Assembly (NCBI GenBank): GCA_002404155.1
Contig: DHJC01000073.1
Span: 62,001-126,000 of the forward strand
Reading direction: 5' to 3'
From: Chloroflexi bacterium UBA4730
GTDB taxonomy: Bacteria; Chloroflexota; Limnocylindria; P2-11E
DNA: 64,000 bases
The position numbers and the translations under genes were made by a program. Within the stretch, counting starts at the first letter, position 1. The number at the start of each line of letters is the position of its first letter. Shown here piece by piece: positions 38,689-47,532 of this stretch. Under the pieces are notes generated by a model that was given only the letters and a program-made list of their open reading frames with translations, was not told the origin of the DNA and did not search any database.

Positions 38689-40643
38689 GCTCGCACGAGG
38701 CCCCTGGCGTCACACCCCAGTGGCGGGAGCGCCTCGAGCGGCGCGCGCTCGCACCCCTCGCCTCGACCGGGCGGCGGTACTGGCTGTGGATCGGTTTTCT
38801 CCTGCTCACCATCAGCTGGGGGCTCTACGCCTGGTCGACGCAGTTGGAGAACGGCCTGATCGTCACCGGCCTGCGCGACCGCATCTCCTGGGGCGTGTAC
38901 ATCGCGAGCTTCGTCTTCTTTATCGGCATCAGCCACGCCGGGACGCTCCTCTCGGCGATCCTCCGCGCGACCAAGGCGCGCTGGCAGCTCTCGATCACCC
39001 GCATGGCCGAGCTCATCACTGTCGTGGCGCTGTGCGTGGGGGCGCTGTTCCCCTTCATCGACATGGGCCACCCCGAACGCTTCATGAATCTGGTGTTCTT
39101 CGGCCGCTGGCAGTCGCCGCTCATCTGGGACATCCTCGCGATCACGACCTATCTCACCGGGTCGTCGCTCTACCTGCTGCTGCCGCTCATCCCCGACTTC
39201 GCGCTCGCCCGCGATCGGCTCGGCGCCACCGCGTCGCGCTTTCACCGCACCCTCTTCACCTTGGCCGCGGTCGGCTACCACGGGACGCCAGCTCAGCGGA
39301 AGGCGCTTGAGCGGGCGATGACTGTGATGATGATCATCATCATCCCGGTCGCGGTGTCCGTGCACACCGTGGTCTCCTGGATCTTCGCGATGACCCTGCG
39401 GGTCCCGATGAACACCACGGTGTTCGGGCCCTTCTTCGTCGCTGGCGCGATCTACTCGGGCATCGCCGCGATCGTGTTGCTGATGGCGGTGCTGCGCAAG
39501 GTCCTGCACCTCGAGGAGTTCATCACGATCACGCAGTTCAGGTGCCTGGGCTATCTCCTGGGAGCGTTCACGCTGATCATGGCCTACTTCAACCTGCAGG
39601 AGTACGCGGTCCATGGCTACAAGCTCGAGGCCGGCATGCCGTTCCACTTCGCCCAGCTCATGACCGGACCCTTCTGGCCACTCTTCTGGTTCTACATCCT
39701 GGGCGGCATCGTCCTTCCCGGTCTGCTCATCCTCAATCCGGGTACCCGCACGATCCGGGGCATCGTCGCCGCCTCCGCGCTCGCGCTTCTCGGCATGTGG
39801 GGCGAGCGGTATCTGATCGTGGTGACGGGCTTCCGAGTGCCGCTCATGCCCTACGCGCCGTCGGACTACACCCCGACCTGGGTCGAGTGGTCGATCCTCG
39901 CGGGCGCGCTCGGCCTCTTCGCGCTGATCATCTCGATCTTTGCCAAGCTCTTCCCGGTCATCTCGGTCTGGGAGGTGACCGAGCACCGCGGCCCAGAGCC
40001 CGTTGCCGAGTACCAGGCCCCGGCCCGTCGGCGGGTCGGCGCCGCGGCGGGAGCGGGCCTCCTCACCCTGCTCATGGTCGGCGGGACCGCGGCGGGCTTC
40101 ATCCTCGGCTCGCAGGCGAGCGCCGACGGACGGACAGCGACCCAGATCACCGTGGCCGTTCCCGGGCAGGTGGCACTCGGCCAGACCATCGAGGCCCAGG
40201 CGCGGCTGCTCGACGGGACCGGCACACCCATCGCGAAGGCCATCATCCAGTTCACGGTCCCGCTCGCCTTCCTCGAATCGAGCAGCGACGTGGTGCTCGC
40301 CCAGGCGACGACCGACAAGAGTGGAATCGCGGACGTGCGGTTCGATATCCGGACCTCCGGAGCGCTCGAGGTGCACGCGGTCTACGCCGGGGACGATCGC
40401 TACGCGCCCGGGACCGCTGTCGCCCCGGTGACTGTCAACGGCGATCAGCAGCTCTACGTGCAGCACGCGGGCGTACCGGTGCCTGGGCTGAATGAGGCGC
40501 CTTCCCAGGTGTCCGCCGCTGACTCGCTGTGGCCTGGCTTGAGCGGATGGCCGATCGCGCTCGTGCTCATCGTCGTCTGGTCGCTCTTCGCCTTCGTCGC
40601 GGTGCTCGTCGCCCGCATCGCGCGAGTCCAGGAGGTCCCGTAG
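38676..40643 (+). CDS. NrfD/PsrC-like membrane subunit with C-terminal Ig-like domain, 655 aa
   Basis: Residues ~30-430 form the NrfD-type helical core (GVYIASFVFFIGISHAGTLL, FPFIDMGHPERF, TVVSWIFAM, WVEWSILAGALGLFALII), a quinone-interacting membrane subunit. An extra part follows: a helix (~449-473), an Ig-like/invasin-type beta domain (~488-588: QIEAQARLLDG-like strands, VDVRFDIRTSGALEVHAVYAGDDRY region), and a final helix (~625-650). The Ig-like domain should face outside beside the cytochrome c and cupredoxin. I know of no standard NrfD with this tail. Ribosome site AAGGAG. Confidence 0.85.
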   Translation: MDALSSHEAPGVTPQWRERLERRALAPLASTGRRYWLWIGFLLLTISWGLYAWSTQLENGLIVTGLRDRISWGVYIASFVFFIGISHAGTLLSAILRATKARWQLSITRMAELITVVALCVGALFPFIDMGHPERFMNLVFFGRWQSPLIWDILAITTYLTGSSLYLLLPLIPDFALARDRLGATASRFHRTLFTLAAVGYHGTPAQRKALERAMTVMMIIIIPVAVSVHTVVSWIFAMTLRVPMNTTVFGPFFVAGAIYSGIAAIVLLMAVLRKVLHLEEFITITQFRCLGYLLGAFTLIMAYFNLQEYAVHGYKLEAGMPFHFAQLMTGPFWPLFWFYILGGIVLPGLLILNPGTRTIRGIVAASALALLGMWGERYLIVVTGFRVPLMPYAPSDYTPTWVEWSILAGALGLFALIISIFAKLFPVISVWEVTEHRGPEPVAEYQAPARRRVGAAAGAGLLTLLMVGGTAAGFILGSQASADGRTATQITVAVPGQVALGQTIEAQARLLDGTGTPIAKAIIQFTVPLAFLESSSDVVLAQATTDKSGIADVRFDIRTSGALEVHAVYAGDDRYAPGTAVAPVTVNGDQQLYVQHAGVPVPGLNEAPSQVSAADSLWPGLSGWPIALVLIVVWSLFAFVAVLVARIARVQEVP

Positions 40644-40645
40644 CG

Positions 40646-41170
40646 ATGGACGTCTACATCGAGATAGCGGTGGGTATCGCAGCGCTTCTCGTGCTGAGCC
40701 GCATCGTTGCCGGCGTCCCGGGCGAACGCGCCTATCGCCGGGCCACCGTGTTCATTGGCGTGCTCCTGGTCTGCGTCGCGCTCACGATCCTCACGATCGG
40801 CGCGCGCAGCCCGTACACCCACGCGAACCTCAGCGCCGGCTACGACCCGCACTACGATTTCACCGCCCAGATCAGCACCGGCGACGACACGAGCTTCATG
40901 GGCGTGAGCCCGCAGGCCGCCCCAACCGCGGCTGATCCCGTGGTTCGAGGCGCGCACCTCTATGTGACCGAGGGCTGCGCGACCTGTCACGGCCTCGAAG
41001 GCCGGGGCGCGCCGGTCGGCCCCGCAATCGTCGGCCAAGACGCAAAGACGATCACCCAGCGCGTACGCCAGGGCCCCGGCGGCATGCCCCGGTTCTCGCC
41101 GGATGGCCTGACCGATCAGGAGATCGCGGACATCACCGCGTATCTGGCGTCGATCGTCACGAACAAGTGA
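40646..41170 (+). CDS. Membrane-anchored mono-haem cytochrome c, 174 aa
   Basis: Two N-terminal helices (~5-22, ~34-54) anchor the protein; the C-terminal class I cytochrome c domain has CATCHG (~111-115), GPAIVGQD, the axial-Met segment GGMPRF, and LTDQEIADITAYLAS. It should accept electrons from the NrfD complex outside the membrane. Starts two bases after the NrfD stop with GGAGG upstream. Confidence 0.9.
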   Translation: MDVYIEIAVGIAALLVLSRIVAGVPGERAYRRATVFIGVLLVCVALTILTIGARSPYTHANLSAGYDPHYDFTAQISTGDDTSFMGVSPQAAPTAADPVVRGAHLYVTEGCATCHGLEGRGAPVGPAIVGQDAKTITQRVRQGPGGMPRFSPDGLTDQEIADITAYLASIVTNK

Positions 41171-41214
41171 ACACGCAGAACGGATCGCACGAAAAACAAG
41201 GAGGAACACACACC

Positions 41215-42216
41215 GTGCATACGAGATCGCAACTCTCTCAGGGTGCTTGGAGCGGAGCATCCCGGTTGGCCGCCGTGGGACTCACCGTGGTCGCCTTGAC
41301 CATCGCAGCCTGTGGGGGGTCGGCCACCCCTGGCCCCTCACCGACCGACGCGGCCGTCGCGAAGGCCACGCTCGCGCCGGCGACCGCCGCGCCGGCAACG
41401 ACGGCACCCACCGCGACCGCGGTCGTCGTGAACGTCGAGGCGTCCCAGGCGGACAGCAGCTTCCTTCTCAAGGCCGACCAGATCGCCGTGCCCGCCGGCA
41501 AGGTCACCTTCAACTTCAAGAACAATGGGACGATGACCCACGAGGTCCTCGTGTACCCGGTCCAGGACGTCACGAAGCTCCTCGCCCTCAAGCGGAATGG
41601 TACCGACGCCGATGAGAAGGACTTCATCAAGGGCCTCGCCGTAGGCCTCTTGGACATCGAACCCGCGAAATCCGCGACCGCCGACGCGACGCTCGCGCCC
41701 GGCTTGTACGAGCTAGCCTGCTGGGCCGTGGGGAAGAACCCCGACGGCACGACCTACGAGCACTACGACAAGGGCCAAACCCTCACCCTTGCGGTCACCG
41801 GACCGGGCGGGCCGGGGACGTCGATCGCAACAGCGGCCAACGCGATCAACGTCGCGATGCAGGATGGTCTGAACGGCTCGTGGATCTTGAATCCCGATAC
41901 GCTCGTCGCGATCGCCGGCGACGTCACCTTCAAGGTCACCAACAACATGAAGATCAACCACGACTTCGCCGTCTACCCGATCGGCGATGTCAGCGGACCG
42001 ATCGCCGCGGGCCTCACGTCAGGCCAGGACATCGACCTCGCCGCTCCGGCGGTCGGGCTCTTCCAGGACCTCGCGCCGGGCAAGACCGACTCCAAGACCG
42101 TCAAGCTCAGCCCCGGCACCTACGTCATGGCCTGCTTCATGGTCAGCCGAAACCCCGACGGCACGACCTTCGTCCACCGCGACATGGGGCAGCGGATCAC
42201 CTTCATCGTCAAGTAG
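41215..42216 (+). CDS. Double-cupredoxin lipoprotein, 333 aa
   Basis: GTG 41215 chosen for the strong AAGGAGG site; a GTG at 41167 overlaps the cytochrome stop but is poorer. Signal ends LTIAACGG (lipobox), then an Ala/Thr linker and two homologous cupredoxin domains (~75-195 and ~205-333). Each keeps plausible blue-copper ligands: MTHEVLVYP with LACWAVGKNPDGTTYEHYDK; and INHDFAVYP with MACFMVSRNPDGTTFVHRDM. It is probably the terminal periplasmic-side electron carrier of the module. Confidence 0.85.
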   Translation: MHTRSQLSQGAWSGASRLAAVGLTVVALTIAACGGSATPGPSPTDAAVAKATLAPATAAPATTAPTATAVVVNVEASQADSSFLLKADQIAVPAGKVTFNFKNNGTMTHEVLVYPVQDVTKLLALKRNGTDADEKDFIKGLAVGLLDIEPAKSATADATLAPGLYELACWAVGKNPDGTTYEHYDKGQTLTLAVTGPGGPGTSIATAANAINVAMQDGLNGSWILNPDTLVAIAGDVTFKVTNNMKINHDFAVYPIGDVSGPIAAGLTSGQDIDLAAPAVGLFQDLAPGKTDSKTVKLSPGTYVMACFMVSRNPDGTTFVHRDMGQRITFIVK

Positions 42217-42225
42217 CGCGTCGCT

Positions 42226-42248
42226 CAGCCGCGTCCGGCGACACGTTG
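42226..42248 (+). repeat. 23-bp exact repeat, copy 2
   Basis: Same sequence as 37728-37750, located 10 bp after the stop of the cupredoxin gene. Flanks differ, so the identity is limited to these 23 bases. Confidence 0.7.
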
Positions 42249-42286
42249 GCACCAACGAAGCCGTAGCGCTTCTCTTGATCGAATGA

Positions 42287-42316
42287 ACAGGAGCACCCCG
42301 AACGGGGTGCTCCTGT
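42287..42316 (+). terminator. Perfect 14-bp hairpin after redox module
   Basis: ACAGGAGCACCCCG, AA, then its exact complement. Position 71 bp after the last gene of the module and 86 bp before the beta-oxidation operon fits transcription termination. No T-run follows. Confidence 0.6.
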
Positions 42317-42377
42317 CGCTATCGGCCAGGTTCCGAGCGGCAACCCGCAACGGTCCCGCAGCGACCGGAGCCCCTAC

Positions 42378-42393
42378 CAAACGTTCGTTTGGG
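42378..42393. promoter_or_regulatory. Palindromic operator for fatty-acid operon
   Basis: CCAAACGTTCGTTTGG is a perfect 7+2+7 inverted repeat, ending 8 bp before the thiolase ATG. The operon encodes a TetR regulator (47529), and fatty-acid TetR regulators bind palindromes of this size, so autorepression is likely. Confidence 0.65.
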
Positions 42394-42401
42394 AAGGTAG
42401 G

Positions 42402-43652
42402 ATGAAGCCGATGCAGCGCGCGGTGGTCGCCGCGGGATACCGGACGCCGTTCCTGCGAGCGGGCACGGGCTTCGCCGAGCTGGATGTCCTCGACCTCGCG
42501 AAGGCCGCGACCGCGGAGACGCTCGCGCGCGCCGAGGTCCCCCCGGACGGCATCGACGAGGTCCTCTACGGCAACGTCTCGCGCCCGGTCGCCTACCACA
42601 ACCTCGCGCGCGAGATCGTTCTCTCGCTCGGACTGCCCGCGACGATCCCCGCGGCCACCGTCGGGATGGCCTGCGCTTCCGCGTGCGTCGCGATCACGAC
42701 GGCGGCCGATCACATCGCGGTGGGCACGGCGACGAGCGCGCTCGCCGGCGGCGCGGAGAGCCTGTCCAACGTGCCGATCACGTACACGCCGAAGCTCGCG
42801 CGCGCGCTCGTTCGCGCCTCGCAGGCGAAGTCGCTGCCGCAGAAGATCATGAGCTTCGCCGACATTCGGCTCGCCGACATCGCCCCGGTCGCGCCGGGGA
42901 TCAAGGAGACCTCGACCGGTCTGACGATGGGCGAGTCCGCCGAGCGGATGGCGTTCATCAACGGGATCGCCCGGGCGGACCAGGACCGCTGGGCGCTCCG
43001 CAGTCACACGCTCGCGGCGCGCGGATGGGACGACGGGCTGCTCGCGGCCGAGGTCGCGCCGTTCTATCACGACGGTCAGGCGATCCGGGACGACGGGCAC
43101 ATCCGGCGGGACACGACGCTCGAGAAGCTTGCGACGCTCAGGCCCGTCTTCGACCGCGCCCACGGCTCCATCACGGCGGGAAACGCGAGCCCGCTCACCG
43201 ACGGGGCCGCGACCGTCCTGCTCCTGTCCCTGGACCGCGCGCGGGCCGAGGGCCGCACCGGTCTCGTCGCGATCCGCTCGTACGCCTACGCCGCGGTCGA
43301 CCCAGCGGACCAGCTCCTCATCGCGCCGGCTTACGCGATCCCGATCGCGCTCGCACGCGCGGGCATCGGGCTCGCGCAGTGCGGCCTCATCGAAATGCAC
43401 GAGGCGTTCGCGGCGCAGGTGCTATCCACGTTCCGCGTCCTCGAGCGGAACGGCGCCGGCACGGTGAACGAGGACATCGTGAACGTCATGGGCGGCTCGA
43501 TCGCGCTAGGCCATCCGTTCGGCGCGACGGGCGCGCGCATCGTGACCACGCTGGCGAACGAGATGCGGCGCCGCGGCGTGCAGTTCGGCCTCGCGAGCGT
43601 CTGCGCCGCGGGCGGGAACGGCGCCGCGATCGTGCTCGAGAACCTCGGATGA
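42402..43652 (+). CDS. Thiolase (3-ketoacyl-CoA thiolase / acetyl-CoA acetyltransferase), 416 aa
   Basis: Last step of beta-oxidation: cleaves 3-ketoacyl-CoA with CoA. Nucleophile Cys in GMACASACVAI (~90), the second-half motifs NEDIVNVMGGSIALGHPFGA with catalytic His, and CAAGGNGAA with the acid/base Cys. Long insert (PITYTPKLARALVRASQAKS) is typical of FadI-like thiolases. First gene of a five-gene operon with a palindromic operator just upstream. Confidence 0.93.
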   Translation: MKPMQRAVVAAGYRTPFLRAGTGFAELDVLDLAKAATAETLARAEVPPDGIDEVLYGNVSRPVAYHNLAREIVLSLGLPATIPAATVGMACASACVAITTAADHIAVGTATSALAGGAESLSNVPITYTPKLARALVRASQAKSLPQKIMSFADIRLADIAPVAPGIKETSTGLTMGESAERMAFINGIARADQDRWALRSHTLAARGWDDGLLAAEVAPFYHDGQAIRDDGHIRRDTTLEKLATLRPVFDRAHGSITAGNASPLTDGAATVLLLSLDRARAEGRTGLVAIRSYAYAAVDPADQLLIAPAYAIPIALARAGIGLAQCGLIEMHEAFAAQVLSTFRVLERNGAGTVNEDIVNVMGGSIALGHPFGATGARIVTTLANEMRRRGVQFGLASVCAAGGNGAAIVLENLG

Positions 43653-45823
43653 CCATTGACGCCGCGGCGATCGTTCCGGCCGGCGCGCGCTTCGAGCCAC
43701 CGTTCGAGCCCCCGTTCGAGCCCCAGTTCGGGCCCCAGTTCAAGCCAGGAACGGACGGTATCGGGCGCATCGTCATCGACCGGCCGACCGACACCGTGAA
43801 CGCGATCGATCCGCCGCTCATCGCCGCGCTGGCCGACGCGATCGCCGCCGCGCGCGCGGCGCGGCCGCGCGGCCTCGTCATCGCGAGCGCGAAGCCGGAC
43901 CAGTTCGTCGGCGGTGCAGACCTCGCGATGCTCTCGAGCTGGCCCTCGGCCGCCGAGATCGCGGCCGCGAGCCGTGCGATGCAGCGCGTGCTGAACGACC
44001 TCGCTGACCTGCCGTTCCCGACGGTCGCCGCGATCAACGGCAGCGCCCTCGGCGGCGGGTACGAGCTCGCCCTCGCGTGCGACTGGCGCGTCGCCGCGGA
44101 CGCGCCGAGCGTGCGCATCGGCCTACCCGAGGTCCAGCTCGGCCTCCTTCCGGCGGCCGGCGGGACGCAGCGCCTGCCGCGGCTCGTCGGGCTGCCCCGC
44201 GCGCTCGATCTCGTGCTCAATGCCCGCCGCCTCGGCGCGCGCCGCGCCCTGCGCGCCGGCCTGGTCGACGAGGTCGTGCATCCCGCGGCGCTTGCGAAGG
44301 CCGCGGCCGATCGGGCGGCGGATGGAGCGAAGCGCCGGCCGGCCGGCGGAGCGACGGCGATCGAGCGCGCCGCGACGTGGCTCGCGCCCGCGCGTGCCGC
44401 CGCGCTTCGCCGCGCGCGCGCCGAGGTCGAGCGGGAGAGCGGCGGACACTATCCTGCGTCGCTCAAGGCGATAGAGGCGATGCGCATCGGCCTCGCCGAC
44501 GGCATGGCCCGCGGCCTCGAGGCGGAGGCATCGTTCTTCGGCGAGCTCGTGACGAGCGAGGTCGCACACAACCTCATCGCGCTCTTCCTGTCGGGCCTGC
44601 ACCAGCGTCGCGCGGCCTTCGACGGGATCGGCCGCGCGAAGCCGCCGCGCGAGATCGCCGTCGTGGGTGCCGGGCTCATGGGCTCGGGCATCGCGCAGGC
44701 GGCCGCCATCGGCGGAGCGGAAGTGCGGCTGCGCGACGTCGACGACGCTACGGTCGTGCGCGGCCTCGCATCGGTGCGCAAGCTCACGCGCGATGCCGGC
44801 CGCAAGGGCGTCGTTGACCGCCGCGAGGCGCAGCGGGTGGTCGCGCGGGTGACCGGCACGACCGACCTGTCCGGGTTCCGGCGCGCGGAGCTCGCGATCG
44901 AGGCGGTGTTCGAGGATCTGGCCTTGAAGCGCCGCGTGCTGGCCGAGCTCGAGACGGTCATGCGCGATGACGCCGTCATCGCCTCGAACACGTCGGCGAT
45001 CCCGATCGCCGAGATCGCCCGCGACGCCCGCCGCCCCGAACGGGTCGTCGGGATGCACTTCTTCTCGCCGGTCCACCGGATGTCGCTCGTCGAGGTGGTC
45101 CGCCCGGCGGCCGCGGACGCCGAGGCGCTCGGCCGCGTCGTCGCCGCCGGTCAGGCGATGGGAAAGACCGTCATCGTCGTGCGTGACGGTCCCGGCTTCT
45201 ACACGACGCGGGTGATCGGCACGATGCTCGGCGAAGCGACGCTGCTCCTCGACGAGGGCGCGCGCATCGAGGCGGTCGACGCGGCAATGACGGCGTTCGG
45301 GTGGCCGCTCGGGCCATTCGCCCTCATCGACGAGGTCGGGCTCGCGGTCGCGCGCCACGCAGGCAAGACGATCGCCGCCGCGCAGGGCGCCGCCGCAGGA
45401 CCGAATGCGGTGCAGATCCTGGCCGACGCCGGACTGAGCGGAAAGCGCGGCGGCGAGGGCTTCTATCGGTACGCGGGGAAGACGCGCGTCCCGAACCCCC
45501 GCGTGCCCAAGCTGCTCGCCGCGGCCGGCATCGGCGCGCGGCCCGCCGCGGGCGACGCCACGGCGCTCGCCGAGCGGCTGACGCTCCTCTTCGTGAACGC
45601 CGCGGCGCAATGCCTCGACGACGGCGTCCTTCGTTCGGCGGGCGAAGGCGATCTCGGCGCGGTGCTCGGCCTCGGCTTCCCGCCGTTCCTCGGCGGTCCG
45701 TTCCGCTGGGCCGACGCGCGCCGGCCGTGGATGCGCGAACGGCTCCGGTCCCTCGCCGACCAGCACGGACGGCGGTACGAGCCCGCCGCGAGCCTCGCCG
45801 ACGAGGCGTCCTTCTACCGGTGA
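43649..45823 (+). CDS. Bifunctional enoyl-CoA hydratase/3-hydroxyacyl-CoA dehydrogenase (FadJ/FadB type), 724 aa
   Basis: N-terminal crotonase domain (~30-215): GGADLAML oxyanion-hole region, GSALGGGYELALACDWRVAA, EVQLGLLPAAGGTQRLPRL. C-terminal NAD-dependent dehydrogenase (~330-720): VVGAGLMGSGIAQAAAIGG, ASNTSAIPIAEIA, GMHFFSPVHRMSLVEVV, GFYTTRVIG. Performs the two middle steps of beta-oxidation and should pair with the thiolase upstream. The N-terminus has an unusual FEPPFEPPFEPQFGPQF stretch encoded by 12-bp repeats. ATG overlaps the thiolase stop. Confidence 0.93.
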   Translation: MTIDAAAIVPAGARFEPPFEPPFEPQFGPQFKPGTDGIGRIVIDRPTDTVNAIDPPLIAALADAIAAARAARPRGLVIASAKPDQFVGGADLAMLSSWPSAAEIAAASRAMQRVLNDLADLPFPTVAAINGSALGGGYELALACDWRVAADAPSVRIGLPEVQLGLLPAAGGTQRLPRLVGLPRALDLVLNARRLGARRALRAGLVDEVVHPAALAKAAADRAADGAKRRPAGGATAIERAATWLAPARAAALRRARAEVERESGGHYPASLKAIEAMRIGLADGMARGLEAEASFFGELVTSEVAHNLIALFLSGLHQRRAAFDGIGRAKPPREIAVVGAGLMGSGIAQAAAIGGAEVRLRDVDDATVVRGLASVRKLTRDAGRKGVVDRREAQRVVARVTGTTDLSGFRRAELAIEAVFEDLALKRRVLAELETVMRDDAVIASNTSAIPIAEIARDARRPERVVGMHFFSPVHRMSLVEVVRPAAADAEALGRVVAAGQAMGKTVIVVRDGPGFYTTRVIGTMLGEATLLLDEGARIEAVDAAMTAFGWPLGPFALIDEVGLAVARHAGKTIAAAQGAAAGPNAVQILADAGLSGKRGGEGFYRYAGKTRVPNPRVPKLLAAAGIGARPAAGDATALAERLTLLFVNAAAQCLDDGVLRSAGEGDLGAVLGLGFPPFLGGPFRWADARRPWMRERLRSLADQHGRRYEPAASLADEASFYR
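43691..43746 (+). repeat. 12-bp tandem repeat inside fadJ-like gene
   Basis: Units of TTCGAGCC(A/C)CCG and variants (TTCGAGCCCCAG, TTCGGGCCCCAG), about 4.5 copies, in frame, coding Phe-Glu-Pro-Pro/Gln. Located before the crotonase domain, where length changes would be tolerated. Confidence 0.75.
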
Positions 45824-47532
45824 ACTTCTTCCTCGACGATCCCGACCTCGTCGCCACGTTCGACCGCGGCGTGCCGTGGGAGCGCGTGGTCCGGCTCACC
45901 GAGGGGCCGGAGGCCGACGTCGCGGAGACGGTGGCGACGTGGCGCGAGATGCTCGCCGTCGCCGGCCGCTACATCGGCACCGAGGTCGCGTCGCGCGCGC
46001 GCGCGGTCGACGCGATCGGGGTCGTGCGCGACGACGGCCGGATCGAGATGAACGAGCCGCTCAAGGCGAACCTCAAGGGCCTCGCCGACCTTGGGCTCAT
46101 CGGGCTTCCGTTGCCGCGCGAGTACGGCGGCAGCGGGCTGCCCTTCACGCTCTCGGCCTTCGTCATCGAGATGCTCGCGCGGGCCTGCCCGAGCACGATG
46201 GTGCAGTTCGCCTTCTACACGGCGCCCGCCGCCATGATCGTGCGCTACGGGACCGAAGAGCAGAAGCGGCGGTACGTCCCACGGCTCGCTCGCGGCGAGA
46301 TCATCGGCGCGGTCGCGATGACCGAGCCGCAGGCCGGCTCCGACGTCGGGAAGGTCGCGACGGAGGCGACCGAGCGCGACGGTTGCTGGACGCTGAACGG
46401 TCGAAAGCAGTTCATCAGCGCGGGCAACGGCGATCTCGTCATCGTGCTCGCGCGCGCCGTGCGCGGCTCGCGCGGCCTCGACGGGCTCGGCCTCTTCATC
46501 GCCGATCGCGCGGACGGTAACTACGTCGTCGAGCGCGCCGAGCACAAGTTCACCATCCGTGGATCGCCGACCTGCGCGCTCATGTTCGACGGCACCAAAG
46601 CGGAGCCGCTCGGCCGGCCGGGCGACGGCTGGCACGGGATCCTGTCGTTCATGAACGAATCGCGGGTCGGGGTCGGGATCCAAGGCCTCGGGATCGGGAC
46701 CGCGGCGCTCGCCGCGGCCTCCGCCTACGCCGCGGAGCGGCGGCAGATGGACCGCCCGATCCGCGAGCATCCGATGGTCGCGGAGATGCTCCTCGACATG
46801 GAGACGAGCGTCGCCGGATTGCGCGCGCTCGTCGTCGAGGCAGCACTGCTCCAGGACACGATCCTCACCCGCCCCGACGCACCGGAGCGGCACCGGCTCC
46901 GGGAGCTCACGCCGCTCATCAAGTGGTACGGCGCCGAGGAGATGATCCGGGTCTGCCGGCTCGCGCTGCAGATCCACGGCGGCTACGGCGTCGTGACCGA
47001 GTACGACGTCGAACGGCATATGCGCGACAGCCTCATCCTCCCGATCTACGAAGGAACGTCGCAGATCCAGGCGCTCATGGCGGTCCGCGATCTCATGCGC
47101 GCGATCCTCCAGCGTCCGACGGGCCTCCTTCGCGGTGGACCGAGCGCCGCGCTCGCCGGCGCGCGCTTCCCCGGAGCCGTCGGGCGCGATCTCGCCGCTG
47201 GCCGGGCCGCGCTCATCCGGACGCTCCGCGGCCTGATGGCCGGCCTCGTCCGCCGCGGCGGGATCGGGCTCCTGCGCGGGTCGCGGCAGCCGACCGATGC
47301 AGAGCTCGCGCCGTTCCTCCTGCACGCCGAGCGGATCACCGAAACGCTCGCGCACCTGCACGTCGCGCGCGCGCTCGCCGAGGCATCCGCGCGGATCGCG
47401 GAGCACCGGCCGCTCGCGGCGCGGGCCGCGCTGCGGGCGCGCCTCGTCGCGGAGCGCAACCGCCTGACGATCGCGGCCGGCGACGGTGGCGTGTTCGCCC
47501 GCATCGCGCGCTGGCGCTCGGCGCAGCGATGA
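45820..47532 (+). CDS. Acyl-CoA dehydrogenase, 570 aa
   Basis: First step of beta-oxidation, FAD-dependent. Visible: N-terminal helical domain with LADLGLIGLPLPREYGGSGL, beta-domain AMTEPQAGSDVGKV and NGRKQFISAGNGD, and C-terminal domain with LALQIHGGYGVVTEYDVERH then LPIYEGTSQIQ (catalytic Glu region). The ~570-residue length with a helical tail is like the FadE/AidB-type long form. GTG start overlaps the FadJ stop. Electron acceptor (ETF) genes are not in the window. Confidence 0.93.
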   Translation: MNFFLDDPDLVATFDRGVPWERVVRLTEGPEADVAETVATWREMLAVAGRYIGTEVASRARAVDAIGVVRDDGRIEMNEPLKANLKGLADLGLIGLPLPREYGGSGLPFTLSAFVIEMLARACPSTMVQFAFYTAPAAMIVRYGTEEQKRRYVPRLARGEIIGAVAMTEPQAGSDVGKVATEATERDGCWTLNGRKQFISAGNGDLVIVLARAVRGSRGLDGLGLFIADRADGNYVVERAEHKFTIRGSPTCALMFDGTKAEPLGRPGDGWHGILSFMNESRVGVGIQGLGIGTAALAAASAYAAERRQMDRPIREHPMVAEMLLDMETSVAGLRALVVEAALLQDTILTRPDAPERHRLRELTPLIKWYGAEEMIRVCRLALQIHGGYGVVTEYDVERHMRDSLILPIYEGTSQIQALMAVRDLMRAILQRPTGLLRGGPSAALAGARFPGAVGRDLAAGRAALIRTLRGLMAGLVRRGGIGLLRGSRQPTDAELAPFLLHAERITETLAHLHVARALAEASARIAEHRPLAARAALRARLVAERNRLTIAAGDGGVFARIARWRSAQR

